In this document: piece after piece, positions 7,410 to 14,426 of the stretch | Layout of the letters: the number at the start of each line of letters is the position of its first letter | How positions within the stretch are numbered: the stretch's first letter is position 1 | From: UBA9676 sp036522155 | GTDB taxonomy: Bacteria > Actinomycetota > Actinomycetes > Streptosporangiales > Streptosporangiaceae | Length of the DNA: 27,837 nt | Direction: 5' to 3' | Assembly (NCBI GenBank): GCA_036522155.1 | Contig: DATDGI010000082.1 | Span: forward strand, 1-27,837 | Notes under the pieces: generated by a model | Databases searched by the model: none | What the model saw: only the letters and a program-made list of their open reading frames with translations | Told to the model about the DNA's origin: nothing | Position numbers and translations under genes: made by a program

Positions 7410-8033
7410 GTGACTTCTCTGCGCACCGGGAACCCGGGCATGGGGGGCCGGATCGCCGGGCCCGACCCCATCGCTGTGATCGCTGACCTGTTCGCGAGCG
7501 AGGGTGCGCGCGAGTACCTGGGCGAGCCGGTGACCCAGGCCTCGCACATGCTGCAGGCGGCCGCGCTGGCCAAGGCGTCCGGCGCCCGCCCGCCGCTGGT
7601 CGCCGCCGCCCTGCTGCACGATGTCGGCCATTTCACCGCCGCGGTCAGCGGCCACGACCTGATGCGCGGCACCGACAACCGGCACAGCGACGCCGGTGCC
7701 GACTGGCTCGCCCAGTGGTTCGGCGCGGAGGTCACCGAGCCGGTGCGGCTGCACGTGGCGGCCAAGCGCTACCTGTGCGCGGTCGAGCCTGGCTACCTGG
7801 ACACCCTCTCCCCCGCCTCGGTCTACACCCTCGGAGTGCAGGGTGGCCCGATGGGCGCGGCCGAGCGGGCGCAGTTCGAGGCCCATCCGCAGGCCCACGA
7901 CGCCCTGCGGCTGCGGCGCTGGGACGACGCGGCCAAGGATCCGGCGGCCACGCCGCCCGCGTTCGGCTACTACAAGCCGATGCTGCGCCGCCTGCTGCGC
8001 GACCAGGCGGCCGCGGCGGCGCGCCAGCGGTAA
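7410..8033 (+). CDS. HD-domain protein of the PhnZ/TmpB diiron oxygenase type
   Basis: This 207-residue HD-domain protein matches the phosphonate-degradation HD family rather than ordinary HD phosphohydrolases. It has the substrate-gate pair Y36 and E39 (EYLGEPVTQ), then H46, H70-D71 with H74 (LLHDVGH), H92 (DNRHSDAG), H115 with K119 (VRLHVAAKRYLC) and the RLRRWDDAAK segment with D172/D173. These follow the mixed-valent Fe(II)/Fe(III) ligands of PhnZ, which cleaves 2-amino-1-hydroxyethylphosphonate to glycine and phosphate with oxygen. TmpB acts on trimethylated analogs. No PhnY/TmpA-type hydroxylase or phosphonate transporter is nearby, so the substrate is unknown. The GTG at 7410 has GGAG seven bases upstream; the ATG at codon 11 has no such site. 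It converges on rnj with a 13-bp gap. Confidence 0.8.
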   Translation: MTSLRTGNPGMGGRIAGPDPIAVIADLFASEGAREYLGEPVTQASHMLQAAALAKASGARPPLVAAALLHDVGHFTAAVSGHDLMRGTDNRHSDAGADWLAQWFGAEVTEPVRLHVAAKRYLCAVEPGYLDTLSPASVYTLGVQGGPMGAAERAQFEAHPQAHDALRLRRWDDAAKDPAATPPAFGYYKPMLRRLLRDQAAAAARQR

Positions 8034-8046
8034 CGGCGAGCCGCGG

Positions 8047-9741
8047 TCAGACCTGGATCACCACCGGGATGATCATGGGGCGGCGGCGGTAGTTCTCGTT
8101 CACCCACCGGCCGACCGAGCGCCGTACCACCTGCCCGAGCGAGTGCGCGTCGTTGATGCCGTCCGCTGCCGCCTTCCCGAGCGCGTCGTCGATGCGGGGC
8201 ATCACGTCGGCAAACGCCGCGTCGTCGATGCCCGAGCCGCGGGCATGGATCGCCGGTGGCGCGGCCAGCTTGCCGCTGGTGGAGTCGACCACGATGACGA
8301 TGGAGATGAAGCCCTCCTCACCGAGGATGCGCCGGTCCTTCAGCGAGGTCTCGGTCACCTCGCCGACCGACAGCCCGTCCACATAGACGTAGCCGCAGGG
8401 GACCACGCCGGTGATCGAGGCCTGCCCGCCGACCAGGTCGACCACGACCCCGTCCTCGGCGACCACGATGCCGCGGTCCGGCACGCCGGTCAGCGCGGCC
8501 AGCCGGGCATGCGCCCGCAGGTGCCGCCACTCGCCGTGGACCGGCATGAAGTTGCGCGGCTTGACCAGGTTCAGCACGTAGAGCAGCTCGCCCGCCGGGG
8601 CGTGCCCGGACACGTGCACCAGCGAGTTCTCCCGATGGAACACCCGCGCACCCCACCGGGTCAGCTCGTTGATCACCCGGAACACGGCACTCTCGTTGCC
8701 CGGGATCAGCGACGAGGCGAGGATCACCGTGTCCCCCTCGGCGATCCGGATGGGGTGGTCTCGGCCGGCCATCCGGGACAGCGCCGACATCGGCTCGCCC
8801 TGCGACCCGGTGGAGATCAGCACGATCTTGTCCGGCGGGAGCTCCTCGGCCTCCTTCATGTCCACCATCAGCCCGCCGCGGACGCTGGGGATCCGCAGGT
8901 AGCCGAGATCGCGGGCCACCCCCATGTTGCGCACCATGGACCGGCCCACGAACGCGACCTTGCGGCCGTGCGCCGCGGCGGCCTCCAGCACCTGCTGCAC
9001 CCGGTGCACATGGCTGGAGAAGCATGCGACGATGATGCGCTGCCGGGCGCTGCCGAAGATCTGCGCCAGCACCGGCGCGATCTCCCGCTCGCTGGTGACC
9101 ACGCCCGGAATCTCGGCGTTGGTGGAGTCGGACATCAGCAGGTCCACCCCGCCCGCCCCGAGCTTCGCGAACCCGCCGAGATCGGTGAGCCGGCCGTCCA
9201 GCGGCAGCTGGTCCATCTTGAAGTCGCCGGTGTGCAGGACCAGCCCGGCCTGGGTGCGGATGGCCACCGCGAGCGCGTCCGGGATGGAGTGGTTGACGGC
9301 CAGGAATTCCAGCCCGAAGGGGCCAAACGTCTGGCGCGTGCCGGCCTCCACCTCCACGGTCTGCGGTGTGAGCCTGTGCTCGGACAGCTTGCTCCTGACC
9401 AGGCCGAGCGTCAGCTTCGAGCCGACCAGCGGGATGTCAGGGCGCTCCCGCAGCAGGTAGGGGACGCCGCCGATGTGGTCCTCGTGCGCGTGGGTGAGCA
9501 CCACGGCCTCGATGAGGCCGAACCGGCCATCCAGGTAGGAGAAGTCGGGCAGGATCAGGTCCACCCCGGGCTGGTCGGGCTCGGGGAACAGCACCCCGCA
9601 GTCCACCACCAGCAGCCGGCCCGCGTGCTCGAACACGGTCATGTTGCGGCCGATCTCGCCGAGACCACCCAGCCCGACGATGCGCAGGCCGCGCTTGGCC
9701 AGGGTGGGTGGGTCGGACAGGCCTGGGTGCGGGTGGCTCAC
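8047..9741 (-). CDS. rnj: Ribonuclease J
   Basis: This 564-residue metallo-beta-lactamase/beta-CASP ribonuclease has the zinc motif THAHEDH (H84, H86, D88, H89), the N-terminal GGLGEIGRNM, LMSDSTNAEIPG, the beta-CASP FSSHVHRVQQ and STGSQGEPMSAL segments, and late HVSGHA and MPVHGEWRH motifs. RNase J has 5'-3' exonuclease and endonuclease activity in RNA decay and rRNA maturation; actinobacteria usually hold one copy. The GTG at 9741 follows the dapA stop by 31 bp, with a weak GGGAC site seven bases upstream, so both genes probably share a transcript. The dapA-rnj pairing is also known in Streptomyces. The C-terminal domain is complete and ends at the convergent HD-domain gene. Confidence 0.94.
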   Translation of the reverse strand: MSHPHPGLSDPPTLAKRGLRIVGLGGLGEIGRNMTVFEHAGRLLVVDCGVLFPEPDQPGVDLILPDFSYLDGRFGLIEAVVLTHAHEDHIGGVPYLLRERPDIPLVGSKLTLGLVRSKLSEHRLTPQTVEVEAGTRQTFGPFGLEFLAVNHSIPDALAVAIRTQAGLVLHTGDFKMDQLPLDGRLTDLGGFAKLGAGGVDLLMSDSTNAEIPGVVTSEREIAPVLAQIFGSARQRIIVACFSSHVHRVQQVLEAAAAHGRKVAFVGRSMVRNMGVARDLGYLRIPSVRGGLMVDMKEAEELPPDKIVLISTGSQGEPMSALSRMAGRDHPIRIAEGDTVILASSLIPGNESAVFRVINELTRWGARVFHRENSLVHVSGHAPAGELLYVLNLVKPRNFMPVHGEWRHLRAHARLAALTGVPDRGIVVAEDGVVVDLVGGQASITGVVPCGYVYVDGLSVGEVTETSLKDRRILGEEGFISIVIVVDSTSGKLAAPPAIHARGSGIDDAAFADVMPRIDDALGKAAADGINDAHSLGQVVRRSVGRWVNENYRRRPMIIPVVIQV

Positions 9742-9772
9742 CAGGCTGTCCCGCAGGCCGGGATGCCGGGCA

Positions 9773-10723
9773 TCAGGCGGCCCCGCCGGGCAGCTTCACG
9801 CCGCCGGCCACCAGGTCGGCCCGCAGCTGCTCGATCTGGTCCGGGGTGGCGTCGATGAGCGGCCCGCGGACCGTGCCGCCGGGCAGGCCGAGAAGGCCCA
9901 GCGCCGCCTTGGTGGCGATCGCGCCCTGGGTCCTGGTCATGATCCCGATGTAGACCGGCAGCAGCTCGCGGTGGATGGCCAGCGCCTCGCCGGCCCGCCC
10001 GGCCAGGTAGGCGTCGATCATCTCGTGCAGCCGGTCGCCGACCACATGGCCGACCACGCTGACGAACCCGGCCGCGCCGATCGCGAGCATGGGCAGGTTC
10101 AGCATGTCCTCGCCGCAGTAGTAGACCAGGTCGGTCGCCAGCATCACCTGCGAGCTGGCCCCCAGGTCGCCCTTGGCGTCCTTGACCGCGATGATCCGCG
10201 GGTGCTGGGCCAGCCGGAGCAGGCTCTCGGTGGTGATCGGGATGCCGGTCCGGCCCGGGATGTCGTACAGCATGACCGGCAGCCCGGTCGCGTCGGCGAC
10301 CTTGGTGAAGTGGGCGACCAGGGCGTTCTGCGGGGGCTTGTTGTAGTACGGCGTGACGACCAGCAGTGCGTGCGCGCCAGCCCGTTCTGCATCCCGGGCG
10401 AGTTCGCAGGTGTGGACGGTGTCGTTGGTGCCGACCCCGGCCACGACGGTGGCCCGGTCGCCCACGGCCTCGATGACGGACCGCAGCAGCCGGTCCTTCT
10501 CGGCGTTGCTGGTCGTCGGCGACTCCCCGGTGGTGCCGCTGATGACCAGGCCGTCGTTGCGCATGTCATCGACCAGGTAGGTGGCGAGGCGGGCCGCCCC
10601 GTCGACGTCGAGCGCGCCGTCGGCGGTCATGGGCGTGATCATCGCGGTCAGCATCCGGCCGAAGGGCGCCCCCGGCTGGGGAGCGCCGGGCCGGGCCGCG
10701 GGCGCCTGCGGTGTTCCTGTCAT
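9773..10723 (-). CDS. dapA: 4-hydroxy-tetrahydrodipicolinate synthase
   Basis: This 316-residue TIM-barrel enzyme condenses pyruvate with aspartate semialdehyde, the first committed step to lysine and meso-diaminopimelate. Catalytic residues are visible: T64-T65 in GTTGES, Y153 and R158 in LYDIPGRTG, and the Schiff-base lysine K181 in AVKDAKGD. The cytosolic protein has a 20-residue Pro/Ala-rich leader before the barrel (FGRMLTAMITPM). The ATG at 10723 has no ribosome site, but TAGCGT lies seven bases upstream, so the mRNA is probably leaderless. It is followed closely by rnj and diverges from a lipoprotein gene. Confidence 0.94.
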   Translation of the reverse strand: MTGTPQAPAARPGAPQPGAPFGRMLTAMITPMTADGALDVDGAARLATYLVDDMRNDGLVISGTTGESPTTSNAEKDRLLRSVIEAVGDRATVVAGVGTNDTVHTCELARDAERAGAHALLVVTPYYNKPPQNALVAHFTKVADATGLPVMLYDIPGRTGIPITTESLLRLAQHPRIIAVKDAKGDLGASSQVMLATDLVYYCGEDMLNLPMLAIGAAGFVSVVGHVVGDRLHEMIDAYLAGRAGEALAIHRELLPVYIGIMTRTQGAIATKAALGLLGLPGGTVRGPLIDATPDQIEQLRADLVAGGVKLPGGAA

Positions 10724-10730
10724 GCACCGA

Positions 10731-10736
10731 ACGCTA
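10731..10736 (-). promoter_or_regulatory. -10 box TAGCGT for leaderless dapA mRNA
   Basis: TAGCGT on the minus strand is followed by seven bases and the ATG at 10723. The absence of any Shine-Dalgarno sequence supports a transcript that starts at the ATG. Confidence 0.5.
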
Positions 10737-10808
10737 CCGGTCGCCGCCGCAACGGCGGAACCGGCTCGCGCGTCTGATGTTTGCCGGCCGGCCTCGGGCC
10801 GGTCCCGG

Positions 10809-10836
10809 CGCGCGGAACATGTCGCGCGGAACATGT
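10809..10836. repeat. Two exact 14-bp tandem copies before the lipoprotein gene
   Basis: CGCGCGGAACATGT occurs twice without a gap (10809-10822 and 10823-10836). It ends 16 bp before the ATG of the lipoprotein gene and precedes its AGAGGA ribosome site. Each copy contains the palindrome ACATGT. The sequence could be a regulator site or a slippage product in the leader. Confidence 0.6.
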
Positions 10837-10852
10837 ATCGAGAGGACGCACC

Positions 10853-12097
10853 ATGCGCGACGCAGTCAGCGGACAGCCCGCTCTCGCATCTCCCGCCCGG
10901 CCCCGCCTGCTCCTGGCCGTGCTGGCCGTGCTGGCCCTGCTGGCCGCCGCCTGCGGGCCGGCTCACGCAACGGGCGGATCCGGTCCGGCCGCGGGCGCCA
11001 CCAGCCCGGCGGCGCGGTCCACCGCAGCGACCGCGCCGCTGCCCGCGGGCCGGGTGGGCCCGCGCTCCGCCGTGCCCTGGACCCGGGTCGGCCCGGGCTG
11101 GGTCCTCGCGCAGTACACCACCAGCGGGAACCCCGACACCGGCACGCCGGGGCCGGCCCGGCCGGTCGACCTTTACCTGGTCGACCCGGCCGGCGGCCGC
11201 TACCTGATGTACCGCTGGCCAGCCGGCCAGGGCCAGCAGTGGCAGCTGGTGGACTGGTCGGGCGACAAGGCCCGGGCGCTGTTCCAGATCGGCGGGACGG
11301 CCACCGTCGTGCAGCTGGCCCTCGCCCAGGGCACGATGAGCCGGTTCAGCCTGCCGGTGAACGTGTCGGCGCAGGCCTACACGCTGCCGGAGGGCACCAA
11401 CCTGCTGGCGGTCACCCAGCCGCCCGGAGCTGGCCCGGCAGAACTCGAGCGTTTCGACCTCACCGGGGCGCTCCGGGCCACCCTGGCCCGCGGGCCCGAC
11501 ATCGGCCGCCCGGCCAGCTCGGCCGATGGCACCACCCTCGCCGTGGGGGCCAGCACCGGGGTGGAGCTGGTGAGCAACGCAGGCGGCCGCCCGCGCCTGC
11601 TGCGGGTGCCGGGCGTGGACCGGAGGCTCGGCTGCTCGGCCGTGCGCTGGTGGGATGCCAGCACGCTGCTGGCCCAGTGCATCCCCGCCCGGGCCAGCGC
11701 GCCCCAGCTGTGGCTGGTGCCGGATGGCGGCGGCGCCCCGTCCAGCCTGACCCCGGTGCGCTCGGGGCGGGGACCGGACCTCGGGGACATCAACGCCTGG
11801 CGGCTGCCGTCCGGGCTGTACGTGCAGGCGCTCGGCCCGTGCGGCACCGAGTTCATCGCCCGGCAGGCGGCGAACGGGTCGTTGACGCAGGTCAGCATCG
11901 CGGGCACCTCGGGCAACAACCGCGTGCTCGGGGTGACCGGCGGCCGGATGCTGGTGCAGGCCCAGGTGGGCTGCCCGGGCAGCTCCTCCCTGCTCTGGCT
12001 GGATCCGGCCACCGGGGCCGCCCAGACGCTGCTGGCCCCGGCCAGGGGCCAGCGGGGCGTGCTCGGTGCCGTCCCGTACGGGCGCCCGAACGGCTGA
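10853..12097 (+). CDS. Putative lipoprotein with beta-propeller-like repeats, function unknown
   Basis: This 414-residue protein has an N-terminal signal (ARPRLLLAVLAVLALLAAAC) with a likely lipidated Cys34. The lipobox is slightly unusual, with alanines at -3 to -1. A Thr/Ala/Gly/Pro linker follows, then a soluble part built from short beta-strand segments such as DLYLVDPAGGRYLMYRW, TTLAVGASTGVELVSNAGG and LLWLDPATGAAQTLL. This resembles TolB/WD-like propeller blades, but I recognise no catalytic or binding motif. The ATG at 10853 has a GAGAGGA ribosome site six bases upstream; the longer reading would bury the signal sequence. It is divergent from dapA and appears monocistronic, followed by a strong hairpin. 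Role unassigned. Confidence 0.75.
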   Translation: MRDAVSGQPALASPARPRLLLAVLAVLALLAAACGPAHATGGSGPAAGATSPAARSTAATAPLPAGRVGPRSAVPWTRVGPGWVLAQYTTSGNPDTGTPGPARPVDLYLVDPAGGRYLMYRWPAGQGQQWQLVDWSGDKARALFQIGGTATVVQLALAQGTMSRFSLPVNVSAQAYTLPEGTNLLAVTQPPGAGPAELERFDLTGALRATLARGPDIGRPASSADGTTLAVGASTGVELVSNAGGRPRLLRVPGVDRRLGCSAVRWWDASTLLAQCIPARASAPQLWLVPDGGGAPSSLTPVRSGRGPDLGDINAWRLPSGLYVQALGPCGTEFIARQAANGSLTQVSIAGTSGNNRVLGVTGGRMLVQAQVGCPGSSSLLWLDPATGAAQTLLAPARGQRGVLGAVPYGRPNG

Positions 12098-12120
12098 CCC
12101 GGCTGACCCAGGGCAGCGAA

Positions 12121-12164
12121 GACGCGGCTGACGTGAGCTCGGGGGTACCCACGTCAACCGCGTC
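12121..12164 (+). terminator. Strong hairpin after the lipoprotein gene
   Basis: Arms 12121-12135 (GACGCGGCTGACGTG) and 12150-12164 (CACGTCAACCGCGTC) pair at 14 of 15 positions around a 14-nt loop. It begins 24 bases after the stop codon. There is no U-tract, as is often the case in very GC-rich actinobacteria. Confidence 0.6.
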
Positions 12165-12268
12165 TACCTGGTCATCGGGTGGCTGCCTATGGGTGTTACA
12201 GATTGTGAAACTCATTTCAGCGATTCGTAGCCGGCGCCCGTTCAGGCGATCGCGGCGACCGCCGCCCG

Positions 12269-12294
12269 CGTTACGGCGATGCTCAGCCGTAACG
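12269..12294. promoter_or_regulatory. Perfect 9-bp inverted repeat upstream of the DUF6220-like gene
   Basis: CGTTACGGC (12269-12277) and GCCGTAACG (12286-12294) form a perfect dyad with an 8-bp spacer, 60 bp before the next ATG. A second small dyad, TGAAA-CTCA-TTTCA, lies at 12206-12219. Position and size fit a dimeric repressor site, though an mRNA hairpin is also possible. The regulator is unknown. Confidence 0.4.
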
Positions 12295-12354
12295 ATCTCC
12301 GAACGCTGACCGTGGACACTGCCGGGTGAGGGTTAACACAAGGGGAGGAATTAC

Positions 12355-12810
12355 ATGGCAACCAAGACCGGCGAAGCCGCGGTAACCCAGCAGCGGCGCG
12401 GTGGCGTCCGTGGCGGGTTCGACCTCGTCTACGGCTACGTCACCGCCTTCTTCGTACTCGGGGTGCTGGCCCAGGTGTTCCTGGCCGGCGTCGGCATCTT
12501 CGGCATCAACGCCGCCAAGGTCGGCAACGCGACCAGCCTGAACCCGCACCGGGCGTGGGGCACCGTGCTGATGGTGATCTCGCTCGTCATGCTCATCCTG
12601 GCCCTGGTCGCCTGGGCGTCCCGGGCCACGGTGATCTGGACCTTCGTGCTGGCGCTGCTGGTCATCGTGGCCCAGTCGGGGCTGGCCTCGGCCGGGGAGA
12701 AAAACAAGTGGATCGGTGGACTGCACGCCCTGGACGGGATGGTGATCCTGCTGCTGTCCATCTGGCTGGCGTTCGCCGCCCGGCGGCGGCGCCGCCTGCC
12801 CAGCTCCTAG
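12355..12810 (+). CDS. Four-helix membrane protein, DUF6220-like
   Basis: This 151-residue integral membrane protein has four predicted helices (about 27-50, 69-88, 92-112 and 122-141) and a basic C-terminal tail (RRRRR). Helix 2 is preceded by NPHRAWG (H65) and helix 4 by LHALDG (H124); this pair of membrane-edge histidines is typical of the DUF6220 group, whose function is unknown. Paired histidines could in principle bind heme, but that is inference. The start is secure: AAGGGGAGG lies six bases before the ATG. It stands alone between the lipoprotein gene and a convergent ferritin-like gene only 9 bp away, with a 257-bp upstream region containing a dyad. Confidence 0.78.
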   Translation: MATKTGEAAVTQQRRGGVRGGFDLVYGYVTAFFVLGVLAQVFLAGVGIFGINAAKVGNATSLNPHRAWGTVLMVISLVMLILALVAWASRATVIWTFVLALLVIVAQSGLASAGEKNKWIGGLHALDGMVILLLSIWLAFAARRRRRLPSS

Positions 12811-12819
12811 CCGGCCGGG

Positions 12820-13857
12820 CTAGAACACGGGGATGATGTCCTCGGGGTTGATGTCGTCGGATACGTCGACACCCTCGATGTCCAGTTCGGGAATGGCGGG
12901 GAAGGCGATGCCCCAGCGGGTCACGATGGCCCGCACCCGGGCCATCGCCACCCGCCAGTTCTCGGCCTGCTGCTCATAGCTCAGCACGCCGAGCCCGGCG
13001 TCGCGGGCGTGGCTCATCAGCACCCGGTGATTGGGCAGGAAGTACGGCGGCAGTTCCCAGAACCCCTCCGGCGGCTCCCACAAGATCATTGACAGGAACA
13101 CGAACCCGGCCCGGAGCTGGCGGGTGATCAGGTCCTTCACCTCTTCGGTGAGGCCCGGCCATTCGTTCTCCAGGATGGTCATGCAGATCTGCAGGTGCCG
13201 GGACTCGTCCCGGCCGATGCGCTGGAACATCTGGGCGAACACCGGGTGGGTGGTGCCCGACGCCATCCCGCGGAACAGGGTCGACGCCGCCATCTCGCCC
13301 ATCATGAAGCTGGTGAACAGCACCGGCAGCGAGTACTTGCCGACCGCCTTGTTGTAGCCGGTCCAGTACCGGCCTCCGTTGTGGTAGAGCCAGCCGATGT
13401 TGTTATGCGCCGCGTGCTCCAGCGGGGTGGCCGGGGTCCAGTCCAGCGGGCCGCCCGGCCACAGCCGGGCGATGGTCCGCTGGCAGCACTCCTCGTGGTT
13501 CATCTCGTCCCGGGTGATCGAGAAGAAGCACTTGCGGACCGGGTCCTCCTCGTGCTGCTCGAACGCCTGGATGGTGGCCCGGGCGAACACCGCCGGGCCG
13601 GAGGCGTCGAAGTTGGCCAGCACCGAGAACCAGTACATGATGCCGAGCCGCTGCTCGGGGGTGAAGTCCTCCGGCCGCAGCCCGTCCCACGCCAGGTCGG
13701 CCGGGTTCCACAGGGTGGTCTTCGACTTCTCGTAGATCGCGGCCAGCTTCGCGGTCTCGACCCGCCACTCCATCGGGTAGATGTTCGGCTGCGGGATGGC
13801 GGGCGCGGGCCAGAACCCGCCGTCCGGGATGACCAGGTCCTGATTGTCGTCAGCCAC
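12820..13857 (-). CDS. Ferritin-like diiron protein related to R2/AurF-type oxygenases
   Basis: This 345-residue helical protein shows a two-half diiron site: D84, then E118-x-x-H121 (RDEMNHEE), E188 (GEMAAS) and E218-x-x-H221 (RDESRHLQ). The order and spacing resemble the ribonucleotide reductase small subunit (acidic ligand, ExxH, E, ExxH) and AurF-like N-oxygenases. The N-terminal KSKTTLWNPADLAW also resembles R2-like proteins. There is no adjacent large subunit, and I cannot see a clear radical tyrosine, so an oxygenase or oxidase role is more likely than nucleotide reduction. The GTG at 13857 has GGAG seven bases upstream. It diverges from a cobalamin-riboswitch operon but is read in the opposite direction, so that riboswitch does not control it. 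Substrate unknown. Confidence 0.72.
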   Translation of the reverse strand: MADDNQDLVIPDGGFWPAPAIPQPNIYPMEWRVETAKLAAIYEKSKTTLWNPADLAWDGLRPEDFTPEQRLGIMYWFSVLANFDASGPAVFARATIQAFEQHEEDPVRKCFFSITRDEMNHEECCQRTIARLWPGGPLDWTPATPLEHAAHNNIGWLYHNGGRYWTGYNKAVGKYSLPVLFTSFMMGEMAASTLFRGMASGTTHPVFAQMFQRIGRDESRHLQICMTILENEWPGLTEEVKDLITRQLRAGFVFLSMILWEPPEGFWELPPYFLPNHRVLMSHARDAGLGVLSYEQQAENWRVAMARVRAIVTRWGIAFPAIPELDIEGVDVSDDINPEDIIPVF

Positions 13858-13922
13858 GTTGCCGCTCCGTTCCTGCGTCCGCCCCGTCGTATGACAGGGT
13901 AAGCCGCGGTCTGCGGCCTGTC

Positions 13923-14007
13923 GTCACAGCGGCTAGGCCCGGCCCGCGGCCTGCGGTCATAGCGGCTGGCCCGGCCCGCGGTCACAGCGGGCGGCCCGGC
14001 CCGCGGC
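13923..14007. repeat. Three imperfect direct repeats upstream of the cobalamin leader
   Basis: Copies start at 13923, 13956 and 13981. Each begins GTCAYAGCGG, followed by a GGCCCGGCCCGCG-type block. They end about 25 bp before the -10 box of the riboswitch transcript, in the shared region between the ferritin-like gene and btuC. They may bind a regulator or be simple GC-rich duplications. Confidence 0.5.
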
Positions 14008-14032
14008 CGCGCCCGCCCGGTGCCGCCCGCGC

Positions 14033-14038
14033 TACAGT
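14033..14038 (+). promoter_or_regulatory. -10 box TACAGT of the cobalamin-riboswitch transcript
   Basis: TACAGT predicts a start near 14045, directly before the 5' hairpin of the riboswitch. No good -35 hexamer is visible at the usual distance. The direct repeats lie just upstream, so an activator may substitute. Confidence 0.45.
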
Positions 14039-14044
14039 ACGGAT

Positions 14045-14180
14045 GTCCCGGGCCCCGCCCGGGATGGTGCCAAGCCAGCGAAGCCGGTGAGAGTCCGGCG
14101 CTGTCCCGCAACGGTGATGCCCCCGCAGGGGGATGAGCCCGGACGCCTGGCCGGTGCCGGCGTGCTGTCCTCGGAGGAAG
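14045..14180 (+). promoter_or_regulatory. Cobalamin (adenosylcobalamin-type) riboswitch aptamer
   Basis: The conserved core is present: GGTGAGAGTCC (14086-14096), GCTGTCCCGCAACGGTGA (14100-14117) and the B12-box AGCCCGGACGCCTGGCC (14136-14152), corresponding to AGCCAGGANACCTGCC. An 8-bp hairpin (14046-14064) stands at the predicted 5' end. The element precedes a BtuC-type permease gene, a classical target: bound cobalamin lowers expression of uptake genes. The boundaries are approximate because the outer helix was not folded by computer. Confidence 0.9.
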
Positions 14181-14228
14181 GGCGGCTCGTTCGATGCCTC
14201 GCCGGGGCGTCGCAGCGGGCGCGGTCCG

Positions 14229-14251
14229 TCCTCCTCGACCCCGACGGAGGA
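14229..14251 (+). promoter_or_regulatory. Possible sequestering hairpin and alternative pairing in the riboswitch leader
   Basis: TCCTCC (14229-14234) can pair with the Shine-Dalgarno-like GGAGGA (14246-14251). The same TCCTCC can instead pair with GGAGGA at 14173-14178, just after the aptamer. The two pairings exclude each other, as expected for a riboswitch expression platform. The GGAGG could serve a tiny ORF (GTG at 14260 or ATG at 14251, TGA at 14278-14280). Confidence 0.35.
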
Positions 14252-14290
14252 TGATCATCGTGCGGCGGCACGGCCAGTGAAGACCACGGG

Positions 14291-14334
14291 ACTTGGTCGA
14301 TTTGGGCTGCTGGCACGACCCAAATCGACCAGGT
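14291..14334 (+). terminator. 16-bp hairpin in the cobalamin leader
   Basis: Arms 14291-14306 (ACTTGGTCGATTTGGG) and 14319-14334 (CCCAAATCGACCAGGT) pair along all 16 positions with one G-U wobble, around a 12-nt loop. The stem has an AT-rich core unlike its surroundings and lies between the aptamer and btuC. It may be the terminator of the expression platform or an independent regulatory stem. There is no U-tract. Confidence 0.5.
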
Positions 14335-14426
14335 CCGGCCCGGGCACCGCCACACCAGCTCCGGCCGCACCACCGGTAACGCGGCGGGAGCGGCGGGAGC
14401 GGCCGGACCGGGACGGGCCGAGGCGG

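Noticed and set aside
4972..7413. Very long plus-strand open frame opposite ftsK, and similar long frames opposite rimO, rnj and the peptidase
   Set aside because: These are shadows caused by high GC content. Their translations are rich in Arg, Gly, Pro and His without domains, while the opposite strand encodes clear families.
10853..12097. Exact function for the lipoprotein, such as a substrate-binding protein for btuCD
   Set aside because: It lacks FecB/BtuF fold features, is not under the riboswitch, and lies more than 2 kb away behind two other genes.
14251..14280. Nine-codon ORF (MIIVRRHGQ) with GGAGG next to its ATG
   Set aside because: The spacing from GGAGG to the ATG is zero, and it is too short to judge without conservation. 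It is mentioned only as part of the riboswitch leader.
14133..14426. Upstream extension of btuC to the ATG at 14133 or the GTG at 14277
   Set aside because: The first start lies within the riboswitch aptamer. The stretch from 14277 to about 14380 has many codons ending in A or T, unlike real genes here, and contains a 16-bp RNA stem.
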